64,000 nt of DNA from Mycobacterium sp. D16Q14 (GTDB taxonomy: Bacteria; Actinomycetota; Actinomycetes; Mycobacteriales; Mycobacteriaceae), in the NCBI GenBank assembly GCA_002013415.1, contig MAEX01000016.1, positions 1 through 64,000 on the forward strand, written 5' to 3'. Shown here in pieces: positions 26,268 to 34,939 of this stretch. The position numbers and the translations under genes are program-made. The stretch's first letter is position 1. Every line of letters begins with the position of its first letter. The notes beneath the pieces were generated by a model. The model was not told the origin of the DNA. It searched no databases and was given only the letters and a program-made list of their open reading frames with translations.

Positions 26268-27575
26268 TCATGAGCTGTACGCCGAATTCTCTTCGACGTA
26301 GGCATGCGAGAGATCGGTGGTCCGGATGGTCGCCGTCTGATCTCCGGCGCCGAGGTCGATAAGCACTTCGACATCCGGCCCGGACAGGTCGATATCACGG
26401 GCACCTTGGACACCAGTGCAGTTGGCACATACCAGGTTTCCGTTAAACGACACGGTGACGCGATCAGGATCGAGGTCCACCGGAGCCATCCCCACCGCTG
26501 CGAGCACCCGACCCCAGTTGGGGTCTGAACCGAAGAGGGCGGTCTTGACAAGGCTGTCGCGAGCGACGGTCCGCGCGGTGGCGACCGCGTCGTCCTCACT
26601 GACCGCGCCGGTGACGGTGATCAGGATCCGTTTGGTGACACCCTCGGCATCGGACTGCAGCTGCGCGGCCAGGTCGTCGCAGACCCGGGCGACCGCCGCG
26701 GCGAATTCCTGGGCATCGGGCGTGATCTCGCTTGCGCCGGAGGCCAGCAAGAGCACGGTGTCGTTAGTCGAACAGCTGCCGTCGACGTCGAGCCGGTCGA
26801 AGGTGCGAGCGGTCGCCGCCCGTAACGCGGAATCAAGCTGCGCGGCGGGCACGGCGGCGTCGGTCGTGATGACCACGAGCATGGTCGCCAGCGAAGGCGC
26901 GAGCATGCCCGCGCCTTTGGCCATGCCGCCCACCGTCCAGCCACCTTTATGGTGCAGCGCAGCCTCTTTGGGCACGGTATCGGTGGTCATGATGGCGTGG
27001 GCGGCATCGGTACCGCCGCCCAGTCCCCCCGCCAGCTCGTGCACAATTTCCCGCACCCCGGCCAGCACCTTGTCCATGGGCAACCGGTCTCCGATGAGCC
27101 CGGTGGAGCACACGGCGACCTCAATGGCCCCGGTCTCGGTGCCCCAGTCGCTGAGAGTCTTCGCAACCTCTTCCGCGGTGGCGTGGCTGTCCTGAAATCC
27201 GAGTGGTCCGGTGCAGGCATTCGCTCCGCCGGAATTGAGAATCACGGCGCGCAGACGGCCCGTGGTGAGTACCTGCTGTGACCAGAGCACCGGTGCGGCC
27301 TTCACCTTGTTACGGGTGAATACGCCCGCCGCAGCGTAGTCCGGTCCCTCGTTGAAGACCAGGGCAAGATCGGGCCTACCCGACGCCTTGATGCCGGCGG
27401 CGATTCCGGCTGCCTTGAAACCTGCGGGTGCGGTGACGCCCTGCGTGCGCACCAGTGGTGACGTCGCAGCGGTCCCGGATGAGCCGCTTGCGCGAAGACC
27501 ATCAGGCGTGGATGAGCCGCTTGCGCGAAGACCGTCGGTCACGGATGAGCCGCTTGCGGGAAGACCATCGGTCAC
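26268..27575 (-). CDS. argJ: Glutamate N-acetyltransferase / ornithine acetyltransferase with three repeat-encoded N-terminal units
   Basis: 435 residues, against about 404 in Mtb. The enzyme recycles the acetyl group from N-acetylornithine to glutamate and self-cleaves at the threonine in MLAPSLATMLVV, which is present. Residues 1-33 are three tandem 11-residue units (TDGLPASGSS, VTDGLRASGSS, TPDGLRASGSS) encoded by a 33-bp repeat; homology to Mtb ArgJ begins near residue 40 (LVRTQGVTAPAGFKAAG). The GTG start overlaps the argC stop as GTGA, so the repeats sit immediately after the coupled start and are translated. Confidence 0.96.
   Translation of the reverse strand: MTDGLPASGSSVTDGLRASGSSTPDGLRASGSSGTAATSPLVRTQGVTAPAGFKAAGIAAGIKASGRPDLALVFNEGPDYAAAGVFTRNKVKAAPVLWSQQVLTTGRLRAVILNSGGANACTGPLGFQDSHATAEEVAKTLSDWGTETGAIEVAVCSTGLIGDRLPMDKVLAGVREIVHELAGGLGGGTDAAHAIMTTDTVPKEAALHHKGGWTVGGMAKGAGMLAPSLATMLVVITTDAAVPAAQLDSALRAATARTFDRLDVDGSCSTNDTVLLLASGASEITPDAQEFAAAVARVCDDLAAQLQSDAEGVTKRILITVTGAVSEDDAVATARTVARDSLVKTALFGSDPNWGRVLAAVGMAPVDLDPDRVTVSFNGNLVCANCTGVQGARDIDLSGPDVEVLIDLGAGDQTATIRTTDLSHAYVEENSAYSS
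27477..27575 (-). repeat. Three tandem 33-bp repeats forming the start of argJ
   Basis: Copies at 27477-27509, 27510-27542 and 27543-27575 share GGATGAGCCGCTTGCGNGAA and GACC. They differ mainly in the last nine bases. Unit length is a multiple of three, so copy number can change without a frameshift. A single copy is in tyrS. Confidence 0.93.
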
Positions 27576-28615
27576 GGTGCCACCCCCACGAAGGTCAGAC
27601 CGTCGCCCTCGGGCCAGCCGAGGGCGAGGTTCATGGATTGAACCGCGGCCCCGGCGGTGCCCTTCACGAGGTTGTCGATGGCTGCGATCGCCACCAACAC
27701 ACCCGCATCGGGGTCGACCGCGAGGCCGATGTGTACGGCGTTACTCCCCGATACCGCCTTGGTGGTGGGCAAATGTCCGTCGGGAAGCACATGGACGAAC
27801 GGCTCATCGTGATATGCCTCCTCGTAGGCCTCTCGGATGTCGGCCAGGGTTGCCGTGGTCGGCGCTGTACACGTGGCAAGGATGCCGCGGGGCATGGGAA
27901 CGAGCACCGGTGTGAAGGAGACGGTGACCGGCTTGCCCGACGGATGATTCAGTCCCTGAGCGATTTCCGGGGTATGCCGATGCGCACCGGCAACGTTGTA
28001 GGCGCGCGCAGATCCCATCACCTCGGAGGCCAGTAGATCGGCCTTGGGGGCACGTCCGGCGCCCGTGGTGCCGCTTACCGCCACCACGGTGGCCGAGGGT
28101 TCCACGAGGCCCGCCGTCACTGCGGGAGACAACGCCAACAGTGCCGCTGTCGGATAGCAGCCGGGAACTGCCACGCGCCTGGTGCCGTGCAGGGCATCGC
28201 GCTTGCCCGGAAGCTCGGGCAAGCCGTACGGCCAGCTTCCGGCATGCTGTGAGCCGTAGTAGCGCTGCCACGCGGCGGCATCGGTCAGCCGAAAGTCCGC
28301 ACCGCAGTCGACGATGAGGGTCTGCGGCCCCAGCTCATCGGCGATCTTGGCCGAGGAACCGTGCGGGAGCGCGAGGAACACCACGTCATGGCCCCGCAAC
28401 AGTTTGGGATCGGTGGGCTGTAGTTTGTGGTCAGCCAAAGGCGTCAGATTCGGGTGATGCTCGATGAGGCTGCTGCCGGCATTCGAGCCAGCGGTCAGCA
28501 CCCCGATCCGTAGGCGGCCCGCGGCATACGCCGGATGTGCGAGCAGCAGGCGCAAGATCTCGCCGCCGGCGTAGCCGCTGGCACCCGCGACCGCGACTGA
28601 GAACCCAGTAGTCAT
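27572..28615 (-). CDS. argC: N-acetyl-gamma-glutamyl-phosphate reductase
   Basis: 347 residues. The first gene of the arginine operon; it reduces acetylglutamyl phosphate with NADPH. The dinucleotide motif GASGYAGGEILRLL (about 10-23) and the catalytic cysteine in VAVPGCYPTAALLAL are present. Two ARG-box-like sites lie just upstream. Confidence 0.98.
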   Translation of the reverse strand: MTTGFSVAVAGASGYAGGEILRLLLAHPAYAAGRLRIGVLTAGSNAGSSLIEHHPNLTPLADHKLQPTDPKLLRGHDVVFLALPHGSSAKIADELGPQTLIVDCGADFRLTDAAAWQRYYGSQHAGSWPYGLPELPGKRDALHGTRRVAVPGCYPTAALLALSPAVTAGLVEPSATVVAVSGTTGAGRAPKADLLASEVMGSARAYNVAGAHRHTPEIAQGLNHPSGKPVTVSFTPVLVPMPRGILATCTAPTTATLADIREAYEEAYHDEPFVHVLPDGHLPTTKAVSGSNAVHIGLAVDPDAGVLVAIAAIDNLVKGTAGAAVQSMNLALGWPEGDGLTFVGVAP

Positions 28616-28625
28616 GGAATCAATT

Positions 28626-28641
28626 CTGTATCATTATGCAG
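28626..28641. promoter_or_regulatory. Proximal ARG-box-like operator of argC
   Basis: CTGTATCATTATGCAG is an imperfect dyad that matches the ArgR half-site pattern (TGNAT...ATNCA). It lies 11 bases upstream of the argC start codon, where bound ArgR would block the promoter or early transcription. Confidence 0.6.
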
Positions 28642-28649
28642 GCAAGCGC

Positions 28650-28668
28650 AAATATATTCGATGAATCG
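28650..28668. promoter_or_regulatory. Distal ARG-box-like operator
   Basis: AAATATATTCGATGAATCG is an AT-rich dyad about 25 bases from the proximal box. Paired boxes about two helical turns apart are typical for hexameric ArgR. Its AT content stands out from the surroundings. Confidence 0.5.
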
Positions 28669-28789
28669 TGGGGATTCGTGGTCAACCTCAACTTGAGCTA
28701 AACGGTGTAATGCCCGGCTCCCACAGCTACGGTAGAAGTAGCTGGCGAATAGCGCCAGCAGTCGATAACGAGCGAGAAGGGAGCCTTCC

Positions 28790-28861
28790 ATGTCGGATCG
28801 TGCCGATCGTCAGCGCCAGGAGCAGCACCGCGAGCAGGCTGACCAGCGCCGGGGACAGTAA
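28790..28861 (+). CDS. Very small basic-acidic protein, 23 residues
   Basis: ATG at 28790 to TAA at 28861, preceded by a strong AGAAGGGAG ribosome-binding site about 7 bases upstream and by a TACGGT box farther upstream. The peptide is hydrophilic, made almost only of D, R, Q, E, H and A (SDRADRQRQEQHREQADQRR), with no membrane segment. It lies between argC (divergent) and pheT (convergent, 6-base gap). The good initiation site and a stop placed just before pheT argue for a real gene; homologs cannot be checked here. Confidence 0.5.
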   Translation: MSDRADRQRQEQHREQADQRRGQ

Positions 28862-28867
28862 GACCTG

Positions 28868-31342
28868 CTAGGCGCGTTGGGTTGCCCCGACGCGCTCGGC
28901 CGCAGAGGCCACTGCCGTGATCCGTGCGGCGGTGGCCTCGTCTTCTGTCAAGGTCCGGTCAGCCGCCCGGAAACGCAGCCGGAAGTTCAACGATTTGTTG
29001 CCCTCGCCAACTTGCGGTCCGGTGTAGACCTCCACGAGCCGCACATCCTCGATGAGCTCACCCGCACCGTCGCGCAGCGCCTCGGTGACCGCATCGGCGG
29101 GCACTGTCTCGGCGACCACCAACGAGACGTCCTGAAGAACCGCGGGAAACGGCGAAATCCTTGGTGCGGGAAGCGGATTAGTGACGGGAAGCGCATCGAG
29201 GTTCAGTTCCAGAGCGCACGTGCGCTTAGGCAGCCCGAGCCGCTCGATCACCGCCGGATGCAGCTCACCGGCATGCCCGACAACCTGGCCGTCGGCCACA
29301 ATCTCTGCGCACCGCCCCGGGTGCCAGGGCAATTCGTCGCCGGCGCGCAGCGAAAGATCCACATAAGCGGCACGCCCGATAATCCGCGCCGCCTCCAGTG
29401 CGTCGGTGACATCTGCTGCGCGTCCACCCCCCCACGGTCCACTCGGCTCGCGCACCCCGGCCAGCACAAGCGCCACATGGACCGGCTGCGCGGGCAGGGA
29501 TTCGAGCAGTGCGGTGAGCTCGGCCTCCGAGGGGCGATCGGTGACATCGAGCAGCGGGATCGCCCGGGTTTCCCCGGTTGGCCGTACGACCTGACCAATG
29601 GTGAACAGCGCTACATCGGAAGTACCGCGAGAAATGTTGCGCGACAGGGCTTCGAGCACACCAGGCAACAGGGTACTGGCCAGCTCGGGGCGATCGGATT
29701 CCAGCGGGTTGAGAACTTTAGTAGTACGGCGGCGTGCATCGTCGCCATCCAGTCCCCATGCGTCGAATACCCCAGCCGGCAAGAAGGGCATCGGCAAGAT
29801 CTCGGTGTATCCGCTGAGGGCCAACGACTTCCCTACCGCACGGCGACGGCGTTGCGTCGGTGTGAGACCGCCGCCTTGTGGCGCCGCGGGCAGAACCGAC
29901 GGGATGTCTTCCAGACCTTCGAGTCGCAGTACCTCCTCGACCAGGTCGGCACCCTCGACAATGTCGGGGCGCCAGCTCGGCGGCATCACCCGCAGTGTGT
30001 CGCCCTCGGCAACCACCTCGGCGCCGATCTGACGGAGCCGGTGCTCTGCCACTCCGGCGGCGTAGGTGACTCCGGCGACGCGCGCGGGCAGGTCAGCGGC
30101 GATGACGATCTCCGACCGGGCTTCCGCGTCCGCGGACCAGTCGGTGAGCTCGGCAGGGGTGCTGCCGCCAGCAATCTCACGCAGCAGAGATGCGCAACGA
30201 TCAAGCGCGGCAACGGATATCGCAGAATCGACGGAACGTTCGTAACGGCGCCCCGCCTCGCTGTGCAGGTGCAACCGTCGTTGGGTGCGCAGCACCGCAG
30301 CCGGATCCCACACCGCCGCTTCAAGGAGCACGTCCGTGGAGTCGTCGCGCATTTCGGTGCTACCTGCGCCCATCACACCGCCGATGGCGGTGACACCGGC
30401 GTCGTCTGCGATCAGGACGTCGCCGGGTTCAAGTGTGCGTTCTACGTCGTCGAGGGTGACCACCGTTTCACCGGGTGTGGCGAACCGCACCCGGAAATCC
30501 CCGCTGATCCGGGCGTTGTCGTGCGCGTGCATGGGGTGCCCGATTTCGAGCATCACATAGTTGGTGGCGTCCACCGCCGGCGAGATGGCCCGGATACCGC
30601 AGAGCATCAGCCGGCGCTGCAGCCACCATGGCGATACCGCTGCCGGATCGATGCCGATGACCGGACGCAACCCGAATCGCTTGACTCCGGTCCCGGCATC
30701 GATATGCACGGGCAGCGACGGCCCATCGGCCGCGAGCGGCTGTACCGCAGCGGGATCGACGAACTCCAGGTCGTACGCACACGCCAGATCGCGTGCCAGT
30801 CCGCGAACAGACAGGCAGTATCCGCGATCGGGCGTAATCGACAGATCGAAGATGGCATCGTCAAGTCCGACGACCTCGATGGCATCGGCACCAGGCTTGG
30901 CGGTCCCCGGGGGCAGCACCAGAATGCCCGCCGATTCCGACCCGAGGCCGAGCTCGGTCGTCGAGCAGATCATTCCGTCCGAGGTGTGGCCGTAGGTCTT
31001 TCGTGTTGCGATAGCGAAGTCACCGGGCAACGTGACACCCGGTAGTGCCACTACCACGAGGTCATCGACCGCGAAGTTGGACGCACCACAGACGATTTCA
31101 CGAGGCTCGGCCTCGCCGACGTCGACCAGACAGAACCGGATCGGCTTCTTGAACTCGGTGAGCTCGGTGATCTGGGCGACTCTTCCGACCACGAGCGGAC
31201 CGGTAACCGGTCCGGGAACGATGACCTCTTCCACCTCGTGGCCAATGCGGATCAGCGTTTCCTCGATATCCGCAGGAGTGGCGGAGAATTCCGGGGCACC
31301 GGCGCGCAGCACCTCGATAAGCCAGCTGTAGGGAATACGCAT
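28868..31342 (-). CDS. pheT: Phenylalanyl-tRNA synthetase beta subunit
   Basis: 824 residues. Domains in order: N-terminal B1 and tRNA-binding OB region (about 40-150), B3/B4 editing region (about 200-400), B5 (about 405-480), catalytic-like core, and a C-terminal FDX-ACB anticodon-binding domain (about 730-824). It works as an alpha2-beta2 tetramer with PheS. The ATG shares one base with the pheS stop (TGATG), so translation is coupled. Confidence 0.97.
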   Translation of the reverse strand: MRIPYSWLIEVLRAGAPEFSATPADIEETLIRIGHEVEEVIVPGPVTGPLVVGRVAQITELTEFKKPIRFCLVDVGEAEPREIVCGASNFAVDDLVVVALPGVTLPGDFAIATRKTYGHTSDGMICSTTELGLGSESAGILVLPPGTAKPGADAIEVVGLDDAIFDLSITPDRGYCLSVRGLARDLACAYDLEFVDPAAVQPLAADGPSLPVHIDAGTGVKRFGLRPVIGIDPAAVSPWWLQRRLMLCGIRAISPAVDATNYVMLEIGHPMHAHDNARISGDFRVRFATPGETVVTLDDVERTLEPGDVLIADDAGVTAIGGVMGAGSTEMRDDSTDVLLEAAVWDPAAVLRTQRRLHLHSEAGRRYERSVDSAISVAALDRCASLLREIAGGSTPAELTDWSADAEARSEIVIAADLPARVAGVTYAAGVAEHRLRQIGAEVVAEGDTLRVMPPSWRPDIVEGADLVEEVLRLEGLEDIPSVLPAAPQGGGLTPTQRRRRAVGKSLALSGYTEILPMPFLPAGVFDAWGLDGDDARRRTTKVLNPLESDRPELASTLLPGVLEALSRNISRGTSDVALFTIGQVVRPTGETRAIPLLDVTDRPSEAELTALLESLPAQPVHVALVLAGVREPSGPWGGGRAADVTDALEAARIIGRAAYVDLSLRAGDELPWHPGRCAEIVADGQVVGHAGELHPAVIERLGLPKRTCALELNLDALPVTNPLPAPRISPFPAVLQDVSLVVAETVPADAVTEALRDGAGELIEDVRLVEVYTGPQVGEGNKSLNFRLRFRAADRTLTEDEATAARITAVASAAERVGATQRA

Positions 31343-32397
31343 CAGGCACTCACCCCGAACGGAAGGCTGAAGCGCACATCGCCTTCGATCATGTCGCGCA
31401 TGTCGGGAAGACCGTTGCGGAACTGCAGGGTGCGTTCCAACCCCATGCCAAATGCGAAACCGCTGTATTCGTCGGGATCAATACCGCTGGCTCGCAGGAC
31501 ATTCGGGTTTACCATGCCGCAGCCACCCCATTCAACCCAGCCCGCACCACCCTTCTTGTTCTCAAACCAGACATCCACCTCGGCGGAGGGTTCGGTGAAC
31601 GGGAAGAAGTGTGGGCGCATGCGGGTGTGTGCCTGCGCCCCAAACATCGCCCGGGCGAATGCGTCGAGGGTGCCCTTGAGATTGGCCAGGGTGAGTCCGC
31701 GATCCACCGCGAGTCCTTCAACCTGATGGAAGGCGGGCAGATGAGTCGCGTCGATCTCGTCGGTGCGGAAGGCACGCCCCAGTGAGATCACGTAGACGGG
31801 CAGCTCGCGTGCCAACAGGGTGCGGACCTGCACTGGTGAGGTGTGTGTGCGCAGCACCTGTCGAGAATCCTCGGGGGCGATGTAGAAGGTGTCCTGCGTA
31901 CTACGTGCAGGGTGATCGGGCAGGAAGTTGAGGGCATCGAAGTTGAAGTGTTCGGTTTCCACCTCGGGGCCATCTGCCACCTCCCAGCCCATCGCGACGA
32001 AGGTATCCGCGATGTGTTCGGAGAGAATCGTGATCGGATGGCGCGCGCCGACGGCCTGCCGTGTCGAGGGCAACGTCACATCGACACGTTCCGCGACAAG
32101 TACCGCCGCGTCACGTTCGGCGCGGAGTGCGTCCAGCCTGGCGTCGTACGCCTGTTGTGCCTGGGTACGCGCGGCGTTGACGAACTTGCCGGCCTCGGCC
32201 CGTTGATCCTTCGGCAGTGCGCCGAGAGCCTGACGGGCCAGCGCCACGGGCGACTTCTCCCCCAGATGGTCGATCTTCGCCTGCGCGAGTGCGTCCAGGT
32301 CACCCGCGGCGTCGAATGCCGCCCGAGCCGCGTCAACGGCGCTCGTCAGAGTTCTCTCTGAGGGGTCCACTGAAGGGTCCTGCGAGTGATCAGCCAC
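31342..32397 (-). CDS. pheS: Phenylalanyl-tRNA synthetase alpha subunit
   Basis: 351 residues of the class II catalytic subunit: an N-terminal coiled coil (about 15-95), motif 2 region HQVEGLAVDRGLTL, and the motif 3 block GFAFGMGLERTLQFRNGLPD. The GTG start lies 2 bases after the start expected from a TATGAT -10 box (32406-32411), so the leader is very short or absent. Confidence 0.97.
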   Translation of the reverse strand: MADHSQDPSVDPSERTLTSAVDAARAAFDAAGDLDALAQAKIDHLGEKSPVALARQALGALPKDQRAEAGKFVNAARTQAQQAYDARLDALRAERDAAVLVAERVDVTLPSTRQAVGARHPITILSEHIADTFVAMGWEVADGPEVETEHFNFDALNFLPDHPARSTQDTFYIAPEDSRQVLRTHTSPVQVRTLLARELPVYVISLGRAFRTDEIDATHLPAFHQVEGLAVDRGLTLANLKGTLDAFARAMFGAQAHTRMRPHFFPFTEPSAEVDVWFENKKGGAGWVEWGGCGMVNPNVLRASGIDPDEYSGFAFGMGLERTLQFRNGLPDMRDMIEGDVRFSLPFGVSA

Positions 32398-32481
32398 GGA
32401 TGCCGATCATAGGGTAAGCCGCGTTAACCACCTTCCGGTCATGCCTGACGGCCACGACCGGAGCCGCCTAATGTCGACGGC

Positions 32482-32907
32482 GTGAATGGCGAAGCAGTGC
32501 GCCGCTGGATCTTCGAAAGACATTGTCACCCGGTGAGTGCGTGGTCGCGCTGGGCAAGCACACCGCTGTTGCTCGCGCCGGTGTGGACCCGGCAGTGGCG
32601 GTGGGCAATCCCGATCGGTATCTGGCTCGTGATCAACCCGGTCGTGACGCCACCACCCCGGGATGACAGGTCGTTTGCCACTCGCGCTATACGTGGCGAG
32701 GAGATCTGGATGACCAAGCCCACGTCGGATACCGCTCTCACCGCGTTGAGCCTCCTCGGCAGCACCTCCCTAGTCTCGGCCCTTGTGGCGGCATGGCGTC
32801 GTAGGTGGCTCGGGGCGACAGCGGGCACCGCGATATCGATGGGGATCACGCTGCTGGCCTGGCGTCGCTACGCCCGGATCTGGGAGAAAACCCCGACCGG
32901 AGGATAA
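32482..32907 (+). CDS. Small membrane protein (DUF6653-like)
   Basis: 141 residues with a GTG start. Three hydrophobic segments are seen (about 38-53, 85-105, 108-125). The HPVSAWSRWASTPLLLAPVW start followed by WAIPIGIWLVINPVVTPPP resembles the DUF6653 family. A TAATGT box (32469-32474) ends 8 bases before the GTG, so transcription may begin at or next to the start codon. It is divergent from pheS and upstream of alkA. Confidence 0.72.
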   Translation: MNGEAVRRWIFERHCHPVSAWSRWASTPLLLAPVWTRQWRWAIPIGIWLVINPVVTPPPRDDRSFATRAIRGEEIWMTKPTSDTALTALSLLGSTSLVSALVAAWRRRWLGATAGTAISMGITLLAWRRYARIWEKTPTGG

Positions 32908-32957
32908 TGTCTGATTTCCGCTAGCACTGTGGCGTGGTGGCGGGCATGCTCGGATGC

Positions 32958-34439
32958 ATGGAACTTGACGCGGAGGCCTGTTACCGGGCCGTGCGGTCCC
33001 GTGACACCCGATTCGACGGGCAGTTCTACACGGCGGTTCGCACCACGGGAATCTACTGCCGACCGTCCTGCCCTGCCATCACACCGAAACGGCAGAATGT
33101 CTCATTCCATCCCACCGCCGCCTCCGCACAGGCCGATGGCTATCGGGCGTGCCGACGGTGCCTGCCGGACGCGGCGCCGGGGTCGCCGCTGTGGAATATC
33201 AAGTCCGACTTGGCCGTTCGGGCGATGCGCCTCATCGGCGATGGTGTGGTCGAGCGCGAAGGTGTCGAGGGCCTGTCTCGTGCCCTGGGATACTCGAGTC
33301 GGCAACTCAACAGGGTTCTGCTGGCTGAGCTCGGCGCGGGCCCGTTGGCCCTGGCACGGGCGAATCGGGCCACCACCGCGCGTCTGCTGATTCAGCGGAC
33401 CGGGCTGGCCATGTCCGATATCGCTTTTGCGGCAGGGTTTTCCAGTATCCGGCAATTCAACGACACGATTGCGGCGGTGTTCGCGACCACACCGTCGAAG
33501 CTGCGGACCGAGTTGCCCCGCCGGGACGACCTGACATCGGCTCCGACACCTAGCGGTGTCAGTCTCAAACTCCCCCTGCGGCAGCCCCATAACGTCGCAT
33601 GGTCCACCTGGCTGCTGGAACATCACTGCGCGCACGGTGTCGAGGACTTTTCCGAAGGGCGCTACACCCGGGCGCTGCGGATGCCTCATGGTCCGGTCGT
33701 CGTGACCCTGACGGTGGCCGCCGATCAGGTGCGGGCGGACCTGCAGCTCACCGATATGCGCGACTTGGCACCTGCCGTGGCGCGCCTGCGTCACCTTCTT
33801 GATCTCGACGCCGACCCCGCGGCGGTCGATGACGCGTTGTCGGCGCATCCCGCGCTGACTCCCCTCGTTGCCGAGGCTCCCGGAATCAGGGTGCCCGGGA
33901 CGGTCGATGGGTCAGAGCTGCTGTTACGCACCATGATCGGTCAGCAGATCTCGGTGTCCGCGGCCAACACTGCGACGGCAAACCTGGTTGCCGCGCTCGG
34001 TGAGGAAGTGACGGACACGACGGGGCGGGTGACTCACCTGTTTCCCACCGCCGAATCTGTCGCTGCGGCGGGCGCGGAGGTATTGGTCGGTCCCGCAGCA
34101 CGGATCGGCGCGATTGTCGGAGCGGCGGACAGGCTTGCGACGGCTAAGCTGGAGTTGCATCAGGGCATGGCCGCCGCCGACATGCGTCGGCAGCTGTTGG
34201 AAATCAAGGGAATCGGACCCTGGACCGCGGACTACGTGGTGATGCGTCAACTCGCTGATCCAGATGTCCTGCTCGAACACGATTTGGTGCTGCGCCGCGG
34301 CGCGTTGGCCGAGGGTATCGACCTCGGGGCCGCCCGCGACTGCTCGCCGTGGCGTTCGTATGTATCTATGCACCTGTGGCGCAAGGGGATCGCCGCGCAG
34401 ACACGTCAACGCAACCGCACGCGGAAAGGAAATTCATGA
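32958..34439 (+). CDS. alkA: Ada-type regulator fused to AlkA DNA glycosylase
   Basis: 493 residues from the ATG at 32958, which keeps the Mtb Rv1317c spacing to the first cysteine. Domains: Ada zinc-binding/methyl-acceptor with YCRPSCPA and RACRRCLPD cysteines (about 8-75), AraC-type HTH (about 85-180), AlkA N-terminal domain (about 200-315) and HhH-GPD glycosylase (about 320-480) with LLEIKGIGPWTADYV and the acidic residue in LLEHDLVLRR. It should sense methyl-phosphotriesters and excise alkylated bases. ogt follows with an ATGA overlap, giving an alkylation-response operon. Confidence 0.95.
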   Translation: MELDAEACYRAVRSRDTRFDGQFYTAVRTTGIYCRPSCPAITPKRQNVSFHPTAASAQADGYRACRRCLPDAAPGSPLWNIKSDLAVRAMRLIGDGVVEREGVEGLSRALGYSSRQLNRVLLAELGAGPLALARANRATTARLLIQRTGLAMSDIAFAAGFSSIRQFNDTIAAVFATTPSKLRTELPRRDDLTSAPTPSGVSLKLPLRQPHNVAWSTWLLEHHCAHGVEDFSEGRYTRALRMPHGPVVVTLTVAADQVRADLQLTDMRDLAPAVARLRHLLDLDADPAAVDDALSAHPALTPLVAEAPGIRVPGTVDGSELLLRTMIGQQISVSAANTATANLVAALGEEVTDTTGRVTHLFPTAESVAAAGAEVLVGPAARIGAIVGAADRLATAKLELHQGMAAADMRRQLLEIKGIGPWTADYVVMRQLADPDVLLEHDLVLRRGALAEGIDLGAARDCSPWRSYVSMHLWRKGIAAQTRQRNRTRKGNS

Positions 34440-34939
34440 GCGACTACACGACTCTGACCACGCCGGTAGGACCATTCACCGCCATCGTTGACGGGTCGGG
34501 CGCGGTCCTGGCCTCGGGATGGACGGACTCCCCCGACCTGCTGCGCTCGCTGATTCATCCGACGTTGCGCCCGCAGACCCTCAGCCGCAAGCTTGACCTC
34601 GGGAAAGTCACCAAGGCTGTCACCGACTACCACGCGGGCGATCTGACTGCCATCGACCCGATTCCCGTCACCCAGCAGTCCGGAGATTTCCTGATGCATG
34701 CCTGGGACGTGTTGCGCAATGTCGATCCGGAGGCGCCCATCACCTACAGCGAGTTCGCCACCCGCGCTGGGCGACCCGCTGCCATCCGTGGCGCCGCCAG
34801 TGCGTGCGCGCGTAACGCGGCGGCGCTGTTCGTGCCGTGTCACCGGGTGTATCGGGTCGGTGGCGCGTTGGGAGGCTTCCGCTATGGGCTTCCCATCAAG
34901 CGATGGCTACTTGATCACGAGGCTTCCGCCGCAACCTGA
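34436..34939 (+). CDS. ogt: Methylated-DNA-protein-cysteine methyltransferase
   Basis: 167 residues. It removes O6-alkyl groups from guanine by suicide transfer to the cysteine of the PCHR motif (LFVPCHRVYRVGG). The winged-helix segment ITYSEFATRAGRPAAIRGAASA is present. It starts on an ATGA overlap with alkA and its last 44 bases overlap the 3' end of the convergent rhomboid-like gene. Confidence 0.96.
   Translation: MSDYTTLTTPVGPFTAIVDGSGAVLASGWTDSPDLLRSLIHPTLRPQTLSRKLDLGKVTKAVTDYHAGDLTAIDPIPVTQQSGDFLMHAWDVLRNVDPEAPITYSEFATRAGRPAAIRGAASACARNAAALFVPCHRVYRVGGALGGFRYGLPIKRWLLDHEASAAT

Noticed and set aside
27477..27575. CRISPR-like array
   Set aside because: The three 33-bp units are directly adjacent with no spacers, in frame within argJ, and no cas genes are present.
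28616..28790. Riboswitch or T-box in the argC/pheT region
   Set aside because: No specifier-loop or T-box consensus; the AT-rich dyads are better explained as ARG boxes.
28877..31045. A 722-codon open frame on the plus strand antisense to pheT
   Set aside because: Long antisense frames are common at this GC content; pheT is unmistakable, and the antisense product has low-complexity Arg/Gly/His composition with no family blocks.
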